A stretch of 34,335 bases of DNA from Methanosphaera sp. (GTDB lineage: Archaea > Methanobacteriota > Methanobacteria > Methanobacteriales > Methanobacteriaceae). Where the stretch lies: NCBI RefSeq assembly GCF_022768985.1, contig NZ_JALEKL010000005.1:1-34335 (forward strand), read 5' to 3'. Position 1 is the first letter of the stretch. Each line of letters starts with the position of its first letter. The notes beneath the pieces were generated by a model. It had not been told where the DNA came from, did not search any database, and was given only the letters and a program-made list of their open reading frames with translations. Positions 15,904 through 26,282 of this stretch are shown here, piece by piece. The translations under genes were made by a program, and so were the position numbers.

Positions 15904-17595
15904 TTAGTTGTGTGTGTAGTAAAATACGAGTTCATCGTCTGTTTTTGCATCAAGACGTGCAAATCCAAATCTTTCAAGTTGTACAATATCATCAACTTGT
16001 GCATCTTTTGCATCTGCTTCTATGTATCCTTCAATTTCTGTGCTATCTTGCATTACTACTTTTGCTTTTATTGCATCTTGTGTTGGACTCCATTGGATGA
16101 TTGATGCTTTTTGTTTTTGTGCATCTTCTAGTGTGTAGCTGTTATATTTTGCTATGTCATCTTTGCTTATGTCGATATTTACTAAGTCCATTAGTCTTAA
16201 TGGTTTTTGTGATGTTTTTGCCTTGTCATAGTCATCTTTTGGAATGTATGCTGTTTTGTTGAAGTTAAGTTTTCTTAGTCCTTTTTCTGGTTTGTTGTAG
16301 TGTAGTTCACGTTCTATTGTTTGTTGTACTTTGTCATCTGGTATATCTTCTATGTCTACTTCTACTGCATTTGGTATGAAGAAGTATCTGTTTGTGTTTT
16401 CTTCGATTATGTTACGGTTTAGTCCGTATACTTTCTTCCAGCTTACTGTTGCATCTGCTTGTTTTGGTCCTATTTCTTCGATTAATTCATAGAGTGCTTC
16501 TTTTTTAATTCCACGTCTTGCTATTGCACGGATTGTTCCTAGTCTTGGGTCATCCCATCCTGAATATGTGCCGTCAGCTATACCTGCACGTGCTTTTGAT
16601 GTACTTAATTCTACATCATCCATTTTTAGACGTCCGTAGTGTATGAATTCTGGTACTTCCCATCCGAAGTGTTTATATAAGTATGCTTGTTTTTCACTAT
16701 TTGCTAGGTGATCTTTTCCACGTAAAACATGTGTTAGTCCGAGAAGATGATCATCTACAGTAACTGAAAAGTTCATCATAGGATATATTCTGTATTTATT
16801 TCCTACTCTTGGATGTTCTTCATCAACAAGTCTCATTGCAGCCCAGTCACGGATAGCAGGGTTTTTATGGTTGATATCTGTTTTTACACGAAGTACAGCT
16901 TCTCCTTCTTTCATCTGGTCAAATTCATTCCAGAGTTTAAGGTTTTCCTCTACTGTGTTATCACGACATGGACATGGTGTACAACTATCTTTTAGTTTTT
17001 TAAATTCTCCACCATCACATGTACACATGTATGCTGCACCAAGTTCTATTGCTTTAACTGCATATTCATAGTATATTTCCATACGGTCTGATTGTGTAAT
17101 AATTTCATCAGGTTCAATACCAAGCCATTTGATATCTTCAACTATTGATTCATATGCATCAGGATCTACACGTTTTGGATCTGTATCTTCTATTCTTAAG
17201 ATAAGTTTTCCACCATATTTTTCCTGGTATAATTTATTAAGTATTGCTGCTCTTGCATGACCTATGTGTAATGGTCCTGAAGGGTTTGGTGCAAATCTTA
17301 ATACTACACCATCTTCTGTATTTTTAAGTTCTGGTAGACCTTTTGGTTTTGTATTTTCTCTTTTATGTTCTTGTACTCCACCATATTTTTCAAGTTCAGC
17401 TTTCTGTTCATCAGGTGAGAGTTTGTTAACTTTTGCTGTCATCTTTCCAGCAATCATTGATACTGTCTTTGGATCTTTTCTCATTTCAGGATTTTTTGAC
17501 ATTACCATCCCAATAACAGATCCTGTTTGACATTGATTTGAATGCTCAACAGCATTTGTTAGAGCATATTTATAAATAGTTTCTTCAATATCCAT
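15904..17595 (-). CDS. gltX: Glutamyl-tRNA synthetase, archaeal type
   Basis: The 563-residue class I synthetase charges tRNA-Glu (and in archaea without GlnRS also tRNA-Gln, for later amidation). The N-terminal extension of about 95 residues is typical of archaeal enzymes. The nucleotide motif is FAPNPSGPLHIGHARAAILN (HIGH at 110-113), and the KMSKS-like loop reads ELSTSKARAGI. A cysteine-rich insert (MCTCDGG ... CTPCPC, about 189-211) may bind zinc. The C-terminal third is the beta-barrel anticodon domain of the archaeal/eukaryotic GlnRS-like type. ATG at 17595 is followed by MDIEETIYKYAL. It may share a transcript with dapL. Confidence 0.95.
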   Translation of the reverse strand: MDIEETIYKYALTNAVEHSNQCQTGSVIGMVMSKNPEMRKDPKTVSMIAGKMTAKVNKLSPDEQKAELEKYGGVQEHKRENTKPKGLPELKNTEDGVVLRFAPNPSGPLHIGHARAAILNKLYQEKYGGKLILRIEDTDPKRVDPDAYESIVEDIKWLGIEPDEIITQSDRMEIYYEYAVKAIELGAAYMCTCDGGEFKKLKDSCTPCPCRDNTVEENLKLWNEFDQMKEGEAVLRVKTDINHKNPAIRDWAAMRLVDEEHPRVGNKYRIYPMMNFSVTVDDHLLGLTHVLRGKDHLANSEKQAYLYKHFGWEVPEFIHYGRLKMDDVELSTSKARAGIADGTYSGWDDPRLGTIRAIARRGIKKEALYELIEEIGPKQADATVSWKKVYGLNRNIIEENTNRYFFIPNAVEVDIEDIPDDKVQQTIERELHYNKPEKGLRKLNFNKTAYIPKDDYDKAKTSQKPLRLMDLVNIDISKDDIAKYNSYTLEDAQKQKASIIQWSPTQDAIKAKVVMQDSTEIEGYIEADAKDAQVDDIVQLERFGFARLDAKTDDELVFYYTHN

Positions 17596-17625
17596 TATCT
17601 ATTCATCCATATCTTTTATTTTAGT

Positions 17626-17647
17626 TTTTAATATTGTAATATTAAAA
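17626..17647. promoter_or_regulatory. A/T inverted repeat upstream of gltX
   Basis: TTTTAATATT (17626-17635) and AATATTAAAA (17638-17647) form perfect 10-base inverted arms with a 2-base centre, 31 bases before the gltX start. It may overlap the gltX core promoter. The remaining 17596-17934 gap between the divergent genes has no gene; the right edge carries the TATA-like element of the first symporter (17881-17894) and GGAGG at 17923-17927. Confidence 0.35.
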
Positions 17648-17934
17648 TAAATTTTATTCAATCTTATGAAAAATTCAACTAAAAGTATTTTTTCATTCAT
17701 TTATATATTTGTTTTTAAATCTATAAAAATTTTATACAAATAGGATCATTTTAAAAAATTCTACGTACTCTCAAATTAAATAGAAAATATTGCACTTTTT
17801 TATTTGGTGTATATGTAACAGTTCAAAAATAGTAATTTATGATAAGGTTGTTTTAAAACTAAATGTTATAAATTCTAAAAAACATAAATATATAATAATT
17901 TTATTAATAATTCTAATAAAATGGAGGATATTTA

Positions 17935-19419
17935 TTGACAAAATCGTCTAATAACTTTAAAAAAAACAAATGGAACAGTTCATTTGCCTTTCTTATGGCA
18001 ATGATTGGGGCAGCGGTAGGTCTAGGAAACATTTGGCGATTTAATTATGTATTATATTCAGAAGGTGGGGGAGCATTCTTCATACCATACTTCACAGCGA
18101 TATTAATCATGGGAATACCATTTTTAATACTTGAATATGGAGTAGGATATAAATTTAAAGATTCTCTGTCAAATATATTAAAGAAAATCAAGCCAAAACT
18201 TGAATCACTAGGATGGTTTGTAGTACTGGCTGTATTTTTAGTACTGACATATTACATTGTAATTGTAGGATGGGACTTTATATACTTGATACTAAGTTTC
18301 TTTAAAGGATGGGGAGCAGATCCTAACATGTTCTTTGCAAATAACATAATTGTTGGTGGAGACAACATCAATGCCATAACACAACTAGTACTATCAGTAA
18401 CAGCAATAACAGCACTCTTATGGGCACTACTTTGGTATGTATCACATAAGTCAGTTGATGGAATTGAAAAAACAGTAAAGATTTTAATTCCAGTATTATT
18501 CATACTTATGATTTTCATTGTACTTTATGCATTAACACTACCAGGACAAATGTATGGAATAACAGAACTTCTTAAACCAGACTGGTCACTACTAGGTGAT
18601 GTTGGAATATGGCTTGCAGCATTTGGACAGATACTTTTCTCACTTTCAATGGGACAGGCAATGGCATTAACATATGCAAGTTATCTACCAGAAGATGCAA
18701 AACTTACAGATAGTGTACTACTTGTAGTTCTTGCAAATTCAGCCTTTGAAATATTCACAGCATTTGGAGTATTTTCAATTCTTGGATTTATGTGTCTTCA
18801 AAGTGGACTTCCAATAGAACAAGTAGCAACAAGTGGAACAGGACTCTTATTTATTGTATTCCCACAAATATTTAATATAATGGGAGATGTAGCATATATA
18901 CTTGGACCACTATTTTTCCTATGTGTACTATTTGCAGGTTTCACATCAATCATTGCACTCTTTGAGCCAATGCTAAATACAATATGTATGAAATTTAAAT
19001 TATCAAGAACAAAAGCAGCATCAATACTTACAATAATAGGATTTATAATATCAATACTATTTACAACAGGAGCAGGAAACTATCTTCTCACAGTAGTTGA
19101 TGAATTCCTAAACCAGTTTGCAATAGTTCTTGGTGTAATACTTCAGGCTGTAATTTTCGGATGGATATATGGTGTAGATAAGATAATACCACTTGTTAAT
19201 AAAAATTCAAAATTCCATGTAGGAAAACTATGGACAATAGTAATAAAGGTAGCATTACCAATAATTTTAACTATAATGTGGATACAGGGAATGCTTGAAT
19301 TAATAGGATCAAATGATCATATAACACTAGCAATTGAAGCAATTGTAACACTTATATTAATTATAGTTCCAGCCATATTAACAGCACTACCTGAAAAACA
19401 ATTAGAGGATGTAAATTAA
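17935..19419 (+). CDS. Sodium-dependent NSS/SNF-family transporter, copy 1
   Basis: This 494-residue membrane protein is a neurotransmitter:sodium symporter homologue, the family of LeuT, importing amino acids or related solutes with Na+. It has about 11-12 hydrophobic segments. TM1 holds GAAVGLGNIWRF and the GGGAFFIPY turn. TM3 has the Tyr-Tyr pair of the LeuT pocket (LTYYIVIVGWD), and TM6 reads FSLSMGQAMALTYASY. By alignment to LeuT, Asn286 and Glu290 are kept (NSAFEIF), as are the Na2 residues Thr354/Ser355 (AGFTS). Glu290 implies chloride-independent transport. Gln241 replaces LeuT Phe259 in the pocket. The start is TTG at 17935 after GGAGG. It is the first of six tandem copies. The substrate is unknown. 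Confidence 0.92.
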   Translation: MTKSSNNFKKNKWNSSFAFLMAMIGAAVGLGNIWRFNYVLYSEGGGAFFIPYFTAILIMGIPFLILEYGVGYKFKDSLSNILKKIKPKLESLGWFVVLAVFLVLTYYIVIVGWDFIYLILSFFKGWGADPNMFFANNIIVGGDNINAITQLVLSVTAITALLWALLWYVSHKSVDGIEKTVKILIPVLFILMIFIVLYALTLPGQMYGITELLKPDWSLLGDVGIWLAAFGQILFSLSMGQAMALTYASYLPEDAKLTDSVLLVVLANSAFEIFTAFGVFSILGFMCLQSGLPIEQVATSGTGLLFIVFPQIFNIMGDVAYILGPLFFLCVLFAGFTSIIALFEPMLNTICMKFKLSRTKAASILTIIGFIISILFTTGAGNYLLTVVDEFLNQFAIVLGVILQAVIFGWIYGVDKIIPLVNKNSKFHVGKLWTIVIKVALPIILTIMWIQGMLELIGSNDHITLAIEAIVTLILIIVPAILTALPEKQLEDVN

Positions 19420-19686
19420 CATTCTCTTCATTTTCTTTTTTTTACTAAATTATTTAAATTTAATTTCATAAATTATCCATTAGTTATTATTAATTCATAA
19501 TATAACTATTTAAAAAAGCTATTTTCATCATTTAATTCACTTATTTTATTCTAAATTATTTTATATTTATAAAAAGAGCATATTATTGACTATAAACTAA
19601 ATTAGTAAAAATTAAAGTAGTAGGTGATTTAATTTAAATCAGAAAATAAACAAAAAAATCAGTGGAATAGTTCATTTGCATTTCTC

Positions 19687-21120
19687 ATGGCAATGATTGG
19701 AGCAGCTATAGGTCTTGGTAATATATGGCGATTTAGCTATGTTTTATACTCCCAGGGTGGAGGAGCATTTTTCATACCATACATTACAGCAATAGTTATT
19801 ATGGGAATACCATTTCTAATAATGGAATATGCACTTGGATATAAATTTAAAGATTCACTGTCAAATATATTAAAAAAAGTAAAACCATACTTTGAATTTA
19901 TAGGATGGTTTGTAGCATTTTTAGTATTTTTAGTGTTGACATACTACGTTGTTATCATAGGATGGGATTGTCTTTATCTGATACTTAGCTTCTTTAAAGG
20001 ATGGGGAGCAGATCCTAATATGTATTTTAATAACAATATTATAATGGGAGGTTCTGAAAATTTCAGTGGAATATTTACACCAGTAATTCCTGTATCTATA
20101 ATAACAATAGTATTATGGATTATAATATGGTTTATTTCACATAAATCTCTTGATAATCTTTCAAAAGTTGTTAAAGTATTAATACCAACACTTTTCATAA
20201 TAATGGCTTTTATTATAATCTATGCTGTAACACTTCCAGGACATACAATTGGACTTTATGCACTATTTAAGCCTAACTGGTCACTTCTTTTAGATATTGA
20301 CATATGGCTTGCAGCATTTGGGCAGATATTATTCTCCCTTTCAATGGGACAGGCAATTGCATTAACATATGCTAGTTACCTCTCTGATGATGTTAAACTT
20401 GTAGATAATGTATTGTATGTTGTTGTATCAAATTCACTCTTTGAAATATTTACAGCAGTAGGAGTATTTTCTATTCTTGGATTTATGTGTCTTCAAAGTG
20501 GACTTCCAATAGAAGATGTAGCAACAAGTGGAACAGGATTATTGTTTATTGTATTTCCACAAATATTTAATATAATGGGAGATGTAGCATATATAATAGC
20601 TCCTCTATTTTTCCTATGTGTACTATTTGCAGGTATTACATCAGCATTGGCATTTCTTGAAGTAATAACAAATGGAGTGAGTATGAAATTTGGATATTCA
20701 AGAGTAAAATCTGTAACATTATTTTCAATAATAGGAGTTGCAATATCACTCATACTTACAACAGGAGCTGGAAACTACCTAATAACAATACTTGACACAT
20801 ACTTAAATCAGTTCGGAATACTTCTTGGTGTAATTCTTCAGGCAGTTGTAATTGGATGGCTTTATGGTGTTGAAAAACTTACAAGTATTATAAATGAAAA
20901 TTCAACAATAAAAGTTGGAAGATTATGGATACTGACAATAAAAATGATAATGCCTGTAATTTTAAGTATTATGTGGATATTTGGAATCTTTGATCTTATT
21001 GCATCTGAAGATCATCTGACACTAACAATTGAGGCAATAATAACAATAGCATTTATAGTAGTTCCATGTATACTTACAATACTTCCATCAAAAAATAGTG
21101 AAAATATAGAAAAAAATTAG
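19687..21120 (+). CDS. NSS/SNF-family transporter, copy 2, lacking a proper start codon
   Basis: The frame encodes a close relative of the neighbouring symporters, with GAAIGLGNIWRF in TM1, FSLSMGQAIALTYASY in TM6 (Gln at the LeuT Phe259 position, codon 20350-20352), NSLFEIF in TM7 and AGITS in TM8. Homology clearly extends upstream to 19633 (FKSENKQKNQWNSSFAFL), where the other copies begin, but no ATG, GTG or TTG exists between the in-frame TAA at 19630-19632 and the ATG at 19687. That ATG lies inside TM1 and would delete the conserved W-S-S-F-F segment. TTT at 19633 aligns with the TTG starts of the paralogues, after a weakened TAGGTG. It may be a recent pseudogene, otherwise intact to its stop. 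Confidence 0.8.
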   Translation: MAMIGAAIGLGNIWRFSYVLYSQGGGAFFIPYITAIVIMGIPFLIMEYALGYKFKDSLSNILKKVKPYFEFIGWFVAFLVFLVLTYYVVIIGWDCLYLILSFFKGWGADPNMYFNNNIIMGGSENFSGIFTPVIPVSIITIVLWIIIWFISHKSLDNLSKVVKVLIPTLFIIMAFIIIYAVTLPGHTIGLYALFKPNWSLLLDIDIWLAAFGQILFSLSMGQAIALTYASYLSDDVKLVDNVLYVVVSNSLFEIFTAVGVFSILGFMCLQSGLPIEDVATSGTGLLFIVFPQIFNIMGDVAYIIAPLFFLCVLFAGITSALAFLEVITNGVSMKFGYSRVKSVTLFSIIGVAISLILTTGAGNYLITILDTYLNQFGILLGVILQAVVIGWLYGVEKLTSIINENSTIKVGRLWILTIKMIMPVILSIMWIFGIFDLIASEDHLTLTIEAIITIAFIVVPCILTILPSKNSENIEKN

Positions 21121-21340
21121 TTAGTAATTAAATAAACAGTATTTAAAATAAAAATGAAAATAATATTTAAATTTTTCATTTTTCATATTCTTTTTTTAAA
21201 AATATTATAAATAAAATCCTCTTTTTTATATAAAATAATAAAAATCTAGTTTTTATTTAAATATACTAATTGTTTATAAATTTAAAAAACTATAAATATA
21301 TATTAATTTTATTAAAACTCAAAATATTGGGGGAGATTCA

Positions 21341-22843
21341 TTGACAGATTCATCCGATGAAGTTAAGAAAAATCAATGGGATAGCTCATTTTCTTTTCTT
21401 ATGGCTATGATCGGAGCAGCAGTAGGTTTAGGTAATATATGGAGATTTAGTTACGTAGTTTATTCACAAGGTGGAGGATCATTTTTTATACCATACTTTT
21501 TTGCAATATTAATTATGGGAATACCATTTTTAATACTAGAATATGGTCTAGGATTTAAATTTAAGGATTCACTTTCAAATATCCTTAAGAAAATCAAGCC
21601 GAAATTTGAAGTTGTAGGTTGGTTTGTAGCATTTCTAGTATTTTTAGTACTGACATACTATATTGTTATTATGGGATGGGATCTGATATATCTCATTTTA
21701 AGCTTCTTTAAAGGTTGGGGTGCAGATCCAAACATGTATTTTAATACAAATATTGTTGTAGGTGGAAACAATCTAAATGGTATATTTACACCAGTAGTTG
21801 CAGTAACAGCTGCAGTTATATTTATCTGGGCAGTATTATGGTATATTTCACATAAATCAGTTGATGGTATATCAAAAGCTGTTAAATTCCTTATTCCTGT
21901 TTTATTTATTATGATGGGATTTATTGTAATTTATGCTTTAACACTTCCTGGTAAAATGATAGGACTCACAGCACTATTTACGCCAGACTGGTCAGCCCTT
22001 GGTAATGTGGAAATATGGCTTGCAGCATTTGGACAGATTCTTTTCTCACTTTCAATGGGACAGGCAATTGCTGTAACATATGCAAGTTACCTTCCATCTA
22101 AAAGTAAACTTATTGATAATGTACTTATTGTTGTAGCATCAAATTCACTTTTTGAAATATTTACAGCAGTAGGAGTATTTTCTATTCTTGGTTTCATGTC
22201 ACTTAGAACAGGACTTCCAATAGAACAGATTGCAACAAGTGGAACAGGTCTTTTATTTGTTGTGTTCCCTGAAATATTCAACATTATGGGTGATGTTGCA
22301 TATATCATAGCACCATTGTTCTTCTTATGTGTGTTCTTTGCAGGTCTTTCAACGATCATTGCATATCTTGAGCCAATGTCTATGGCAATAACTAAGAAAT
22401 TTAAATTATCAAGATTTAAAGTAACAACAATTCTTACAGTAGTAGGTCTCATATTATCATTTGTATACACAACAGCTTCAGGAAACTTCCTTTTAACAAT
22501 TGCAGATGAATATCTTAATCAGTTTGCAATTTTACTTGGTGTAATTCTTCAGGCTATTATTGTTGCATGGTATTATGGATGTGATAAATTACTTGGTGTT
22601 TTAAATGAAAGTTCAACATTTAATGTAGGACGTAAATGGATTTTAATAATCAAAGTAGCACTGCCTATTATCTTAACAATACTATGGCTTCAAGGACTTA
22701 GAAGCGTACTTTTAACAGGAGACTTTACAGTACAGATGATTGAACTTGTAATTACAATTTTATTCATTGCAGTACCTGTAATATTAACACTACTTCCTGG
22801 AAAAGATAAAGATGATGGTAAAATTAAAGCAATAGAAGAGTAG
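21341..22843 (+). CDS. NSS/SNF-family transporter, copy 3
   Basis: A 500-residue sodium symporter homologue with the full set of membrane segments. It shows GAAVGLGNIWRFSYVVYS in TM1, LTYYIVIMGWD in TM3, FSLSMGQAIAVTYASY in TM6 (Gln241 at the LeuT Phe259 position) and NSLFEIF in TM7. Its TM8 reads AGLSTII, so the Thr-Ser pair of the Na2 site is swapped to Ser-Thr, unlike all other copies; both still offer hydroxyls. The C-terminal tail KDKDDGKIKAIEE is the donor of the tail now found on copy 4. TTG start at 21341 after GGGGGAG. It has its own TATA-like TATAAATATATA upstream (about 21291-21302), very like that of copy 1. Confidence 0.92.
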   Translation: MTDSSDEVKKNQWDSSFSFLMAMIGAAVGLGNIWRFSYVVYSQGGGSFFIPYFFAILIMGIPFLILEYGLGFKFKDSLSNILKKIKPKFEVVGWFVAFLVFLVLTYYIVIMGWDLIYLILSFFKGWGADPNMYFNTNIVVGGNNLNGIFTPVVAVTAAVIFIWAVLWYISHKSVDGISKAVKFLIPVLFIMMGFIVIYALTLPGKMIGLTALFTPDWSALGNVEIWLAAFGQILFSLSMGQAIAVTYASYLPSKSKLIDNVLIVVASNSLFEIFTAVGVFSILGFMSLRTGLPIEQIATSGTGLLFVVFPEIFNIMGDVAYIIAPLFFLCVFFAGLSTIIAYLEPMSMAITKKFKLSRFKVTTILTVVGLILSFVYTTASGNFLLTIADEYLNQFAILLGVILQAIIVAWYYGCDKLLGVLNESSTFNVGRKWILIIKVALPIILTILWLQGLRSVLLTGDFTVQMIELVITILFIAVPVILTLLPGKDKDDGKIKAIEE

Positions 22844-25800
22844 CCATCCTCTTTTCATTTTTCACTTTTTTTCTATTTTTTTTAATATTTTTATGAAATT
22901 ACTTCTTTTTTGAATATTTACCCTATTTTTATTTAAAAGTTAAATTATACATTTTTCAACTATTTTTATGAATTAATACATACTTTTTAGATTAAATTCC
23001 CTATTTTTAAAACTAAAATTATTAATACATCTCCTAATACATATAATATTTAAAAAATAACTAAAAACAAAGGGAGGGAATTATTTTTTGAATAAATCAG
23101 ATAAATCAAAAAACCAGTGGAACAGTTCATTTGCATTTCTCATGGCAATGATTGGATCAGCCGTTGGTCTGGGTAATATATGGAGATTTAACTATGTACT
23201 CTACTCTGAAGGTGGTGGTGCATTTCTAATACCATATATTATAGCAATACTTGTTATGGGAATTCCATTTCTTATACTTGAATATGGTCTTGGATATGGA
23301 CTTCGTGATTCACTATCAAATATACTAAAGAAAATTAAGCCATACCTTGAAGTTGTTGGATGGTTTACATCGTTTATTGTATTTTTAATACTTACATATT
23401 ATATTGTTATTGTAGGATGGGATGTAATATATCTGGCACTTAGCTTCTTTAAAGGTTGGGGTGCAGATCCTAACCTGTTTTTTAGCAACCATATTGTTGT
23501 AGGTGGAAATGATCTTAATTCTATTACATCATTTGTACTGCCACTTAGTATTATAACAGTACTACTTTGGATTGTATTATGGTATATTTCATGTAAGTCA
23601 ATAGATAGAATTGAAAAAACAGTAAAAGTATTAATACCACTTCTTTTCTTGTTAATGGCATTTATTGTATTTTATTCACTTACACTACCAGGACATATGA
23701 TGGGACTTCAAGCACTCTTTGAACCTAGATGGGAACTTCTTTCAGATATAAAGATTTGGCTTGCAGCCTTTGGACAGGTACTCTTTTCACTTTCAATTGG
23801 TATGACAATTGCAATAACATATGCAAGTTATCTGCCTGATGGTAGTGAAATTACAGGTAATATATTAACTGTTGTATTTTCAAATTCATTTTTTGAATTA
23901 TTTACAGCAGTAGGTGTATTTTCAATTCTTGGTTTTATGTCACTTCAAAGTGGACTTCCAATAGATCAGCTTGCAACAAGTGGAGCAGGACTATCTTTTA
24001 TAGTATTTCCACAGGTATTTAATATATTAGGTGATAGTGCATATATTCTAGGACCTATATTTTTCCTATGCATACTATTTGCTGGTATAACATCAACACT
24101 TGCACTTTTTGAAACTATGCGAAATCCAATATCAATCAAGTTTGGATATTCAAGACGTAAATCATCAACAATACTTGCAATAGTAGGAGTTATAATATCA
24201 CTCATATATACAACAGGATCTGGAAGCTTTATACTTACAGTAGCAGATAACTTCCTTAATAATACTGGATTATTATTTGCTGTTGCTCTTCAATGTATAA
24301 TCTTTGGATGGATGTATGGTGTAGATAAACTACTTCCAAAGATAAATGAAAATTCAAAGATAAAAGTTGGAAAAACATGGACAAGGGTAATTAAGTACAT
24401 CTTACCATTCATACTGTTAATATTATGGATATCAGGAGTTATGGATGTTGTAAAACTTAAAGATGTAAATGAAATGATAATACAAGCAATAATTACTATT
24501 TTAATAATTGTTGTACCTATAATATTATCAAAACTACCAGCAAAAGATAAAGACGATGGTAAAATTAAACAATAGAAGAGTAGCTATCTTCTTTTCTTAT
24601 TTTTTCTTTTTTTCTATTTTTTAGTACTTATTTTTCAATTTAATATTTAATTTTTTTATTTAGAAGTTTATATTAATCATTTTTTAATTATTTTTAGTAA
24701 ATAATACATATTTTTCATATTATTTAGTTTATTATTTAACTAAATTTATTAATACATCCTATTATACATATAATATTTAAATTTACTAAAAAACTAGAAG
24801 GGGGAATGATTTTTTGGGAAATTCAGATGATCAAATCCAAGGTCAACAGAAGACTAGGTGGAATTCTAGATTTGCATTTCTTATGGCAATGATAGGATCT
24901 GCTGTTGGTCTTGGAAATATATGGAGATTTAACTATGTACTATATTCACAGGGTGGAGGAGCATTTCTAATACCATATATTACAGCAATAATTGTTATGG
25001 GATTGCCATTTCTTATACTTGAATATGGTGTAGGATATCATCTTAGAGATTCACTTTCAAATATACTAAAAAGAATTAAGCCATACCTTGAAGTTGTAGG
25101 ATGGTTTATACTGTTAATTGTATTTTTAATACTTACATACTACCTTGTTATTGTAGGATGGGATGTTATATATCTGGCACTTAGCTTCTTTAAAGGCTGG
25201 GGTGCAGATCCTAACATGTTCTTTAGTAATAATATTGTTGTAGGAGGAGATGATCTTAATTCTATCACATCATTTGTACTACCAATGTCTCTTATAACAA
25301 TACTTCTATGGATTGTATTATGGTATACATCATGTAAGTCAATAGATAGAATTGAAAAAATAGTAAAATCATTAATACCACTTCTTTTCTTGTTAATGGC
25401 ATTTATTGTATTTTATTCACTTACACTACCAGGACATATGATAGGACTTCAAGCATTATTTAGACCTAAATGGGAACTTCTCTCAGATCCATCAATATGG
25501 GTTGCAGCCTTTGGACAGGTACTATTTTCACTTTCAATGGGTCTGTCAATTGCAATAACATATGCAAGTTATCTACCTGATGAGAGTGAAATTACAGGTA
25601 ATGTAGTTGCTGTTGCATTTTCAAATTCATTTTTTGAATTATTTACAGCAATTGGAGTATTTTCAATTCTTGGATATATGTCACTTCAAAGTGGACTTCC
25701 AATAGATCAGCTTGCAACAAGTGGAGCAGGACTTTCATTTATTGTGTTCCCACAGGTATTTAATGTAATGGGTAATAGTGCATATATTCTTGGACCTGTA

Positions 25801-26282
25801 TTTTTCCTATGTATATTCTTTGCAGGTTTAACATCACTTATTTCATTATTTGAAACAATGAGAAATGCACTTTCAATGAAGTTTGGATTTACAAGACGTA
25901 AATCATCAACAATACTAACAATTTTTGGACTTGTAATATCACTTGTTTATACAACAGGATCAGGAAGTTTCATACTTACAATAGCAGATGCATTCCTTAA
26001 TAATATGGCATTAATACTTGGTGTAATACTTCAAGCTGTGATCTTTGGATGGATGTATGGTGTTGAAAAACTAATTCCTGCAATAAATAAGAATTCAAAA
26101 CTAAAAGTAGGAAAAACATGGACTGCTGTTATAAAATATATTCTGCCTGTAATTTTATCATTACTGTGGATATGTGAAGTTATTGATGTTATAACATTTG
26201 ATGATATAAATGTTTTAATTATACAGATAATAATAGCAGCTATACTTATAATTGCACCAATAGTACTTACAAAACTACCAGC
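22801..26282 (+). repeat. Two tandem 1,741-base duplication units covering copies 4 and 5
   Basis: AAAAGAT occurs at 22801-22807 (end of copy 3), 24542-24548 (end of copy 4) and 26283-26289 (end of copy 5), each exactly 1,741 bases apart. After this heptamer copy 4 carries the tail and 3' flank of copy 3 (three mismatches and one missing base over about 55 bases). Before it, copy 4 matches copy 5 (ACTACCAGC). The upstream leaders of copies 4 and 5 are also alike (ATTAATACATC and ACATATAATATTTAAA). This is the footprint of an unequal exchange at the microhomology. Confidence 0.75.
23088..24575 (+). CDS. NSS/SNF-family transporter, copy 4
   Basis: A 495-residue symporter homologue, closest to copy 5. 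TM1 reads GSAVGLGNIWRF, with Ser where copies 1-3 have Ala at the LeuT Asn21 position. TM6 reads FSLSIGMTIAITYASY, so Met239 stands at LeuT Phe259, the residue found in many bacterial family members. NSFFELF and AGITS keep the sodium-site residues. Shared features with copy 5 include YISCKSIDRIEK and LRDSLSNILK. The C-terminus KDKDDGKIKQ comes from the copy 3 tail; loss of one base relative to copy 3 brings the stop three codons early, and the former AATAGAAGAGTAG remains just behind. TTG start at 23088 after GGGAGGG. Confidence 0.92.
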   Translation: MNKSDKSKNQWNSSFAFLMAMIGSAVGLGNIWRFNYVLYSEGGGAFLIPYIIAILVMGIPFLILEYGLGYGLRDSLSNILKKIKPYLEVVGWFTSFIVFLILTYYIVIVGWDVIYLALSFFKGWGADPNLFFSNHIVVGGNDLNSITSFVLPLSIITVLLWIVLWYISCKSIDRIEKTVKVLIPLLFLLMAFIVFYSLTLPGHMMGLQALFEPRWELLSDIKIWLAAFGQVLFSLSIGMTIAITYASYLPDGSEITGNILTVVFSNSFFELFTAVGVFSILGFMSLQSGLPIDQLATSGAGLSFIVFPQVFNILGDSAYILGPIFFLCILFAGITSTLALFETMRNPISIKFGYSRRKSSTILAIVGVIISLIYTTGSGSFILTVADNFLNNTGLLFAVALQCIIFGWMYGVDKLLPKINENSKIKVGKTWTRVIKYILPFILLILWISGVMDVVKLKDVNEMIIQAIITILIIVVPIILSKLPAKDKDDGKIKQ

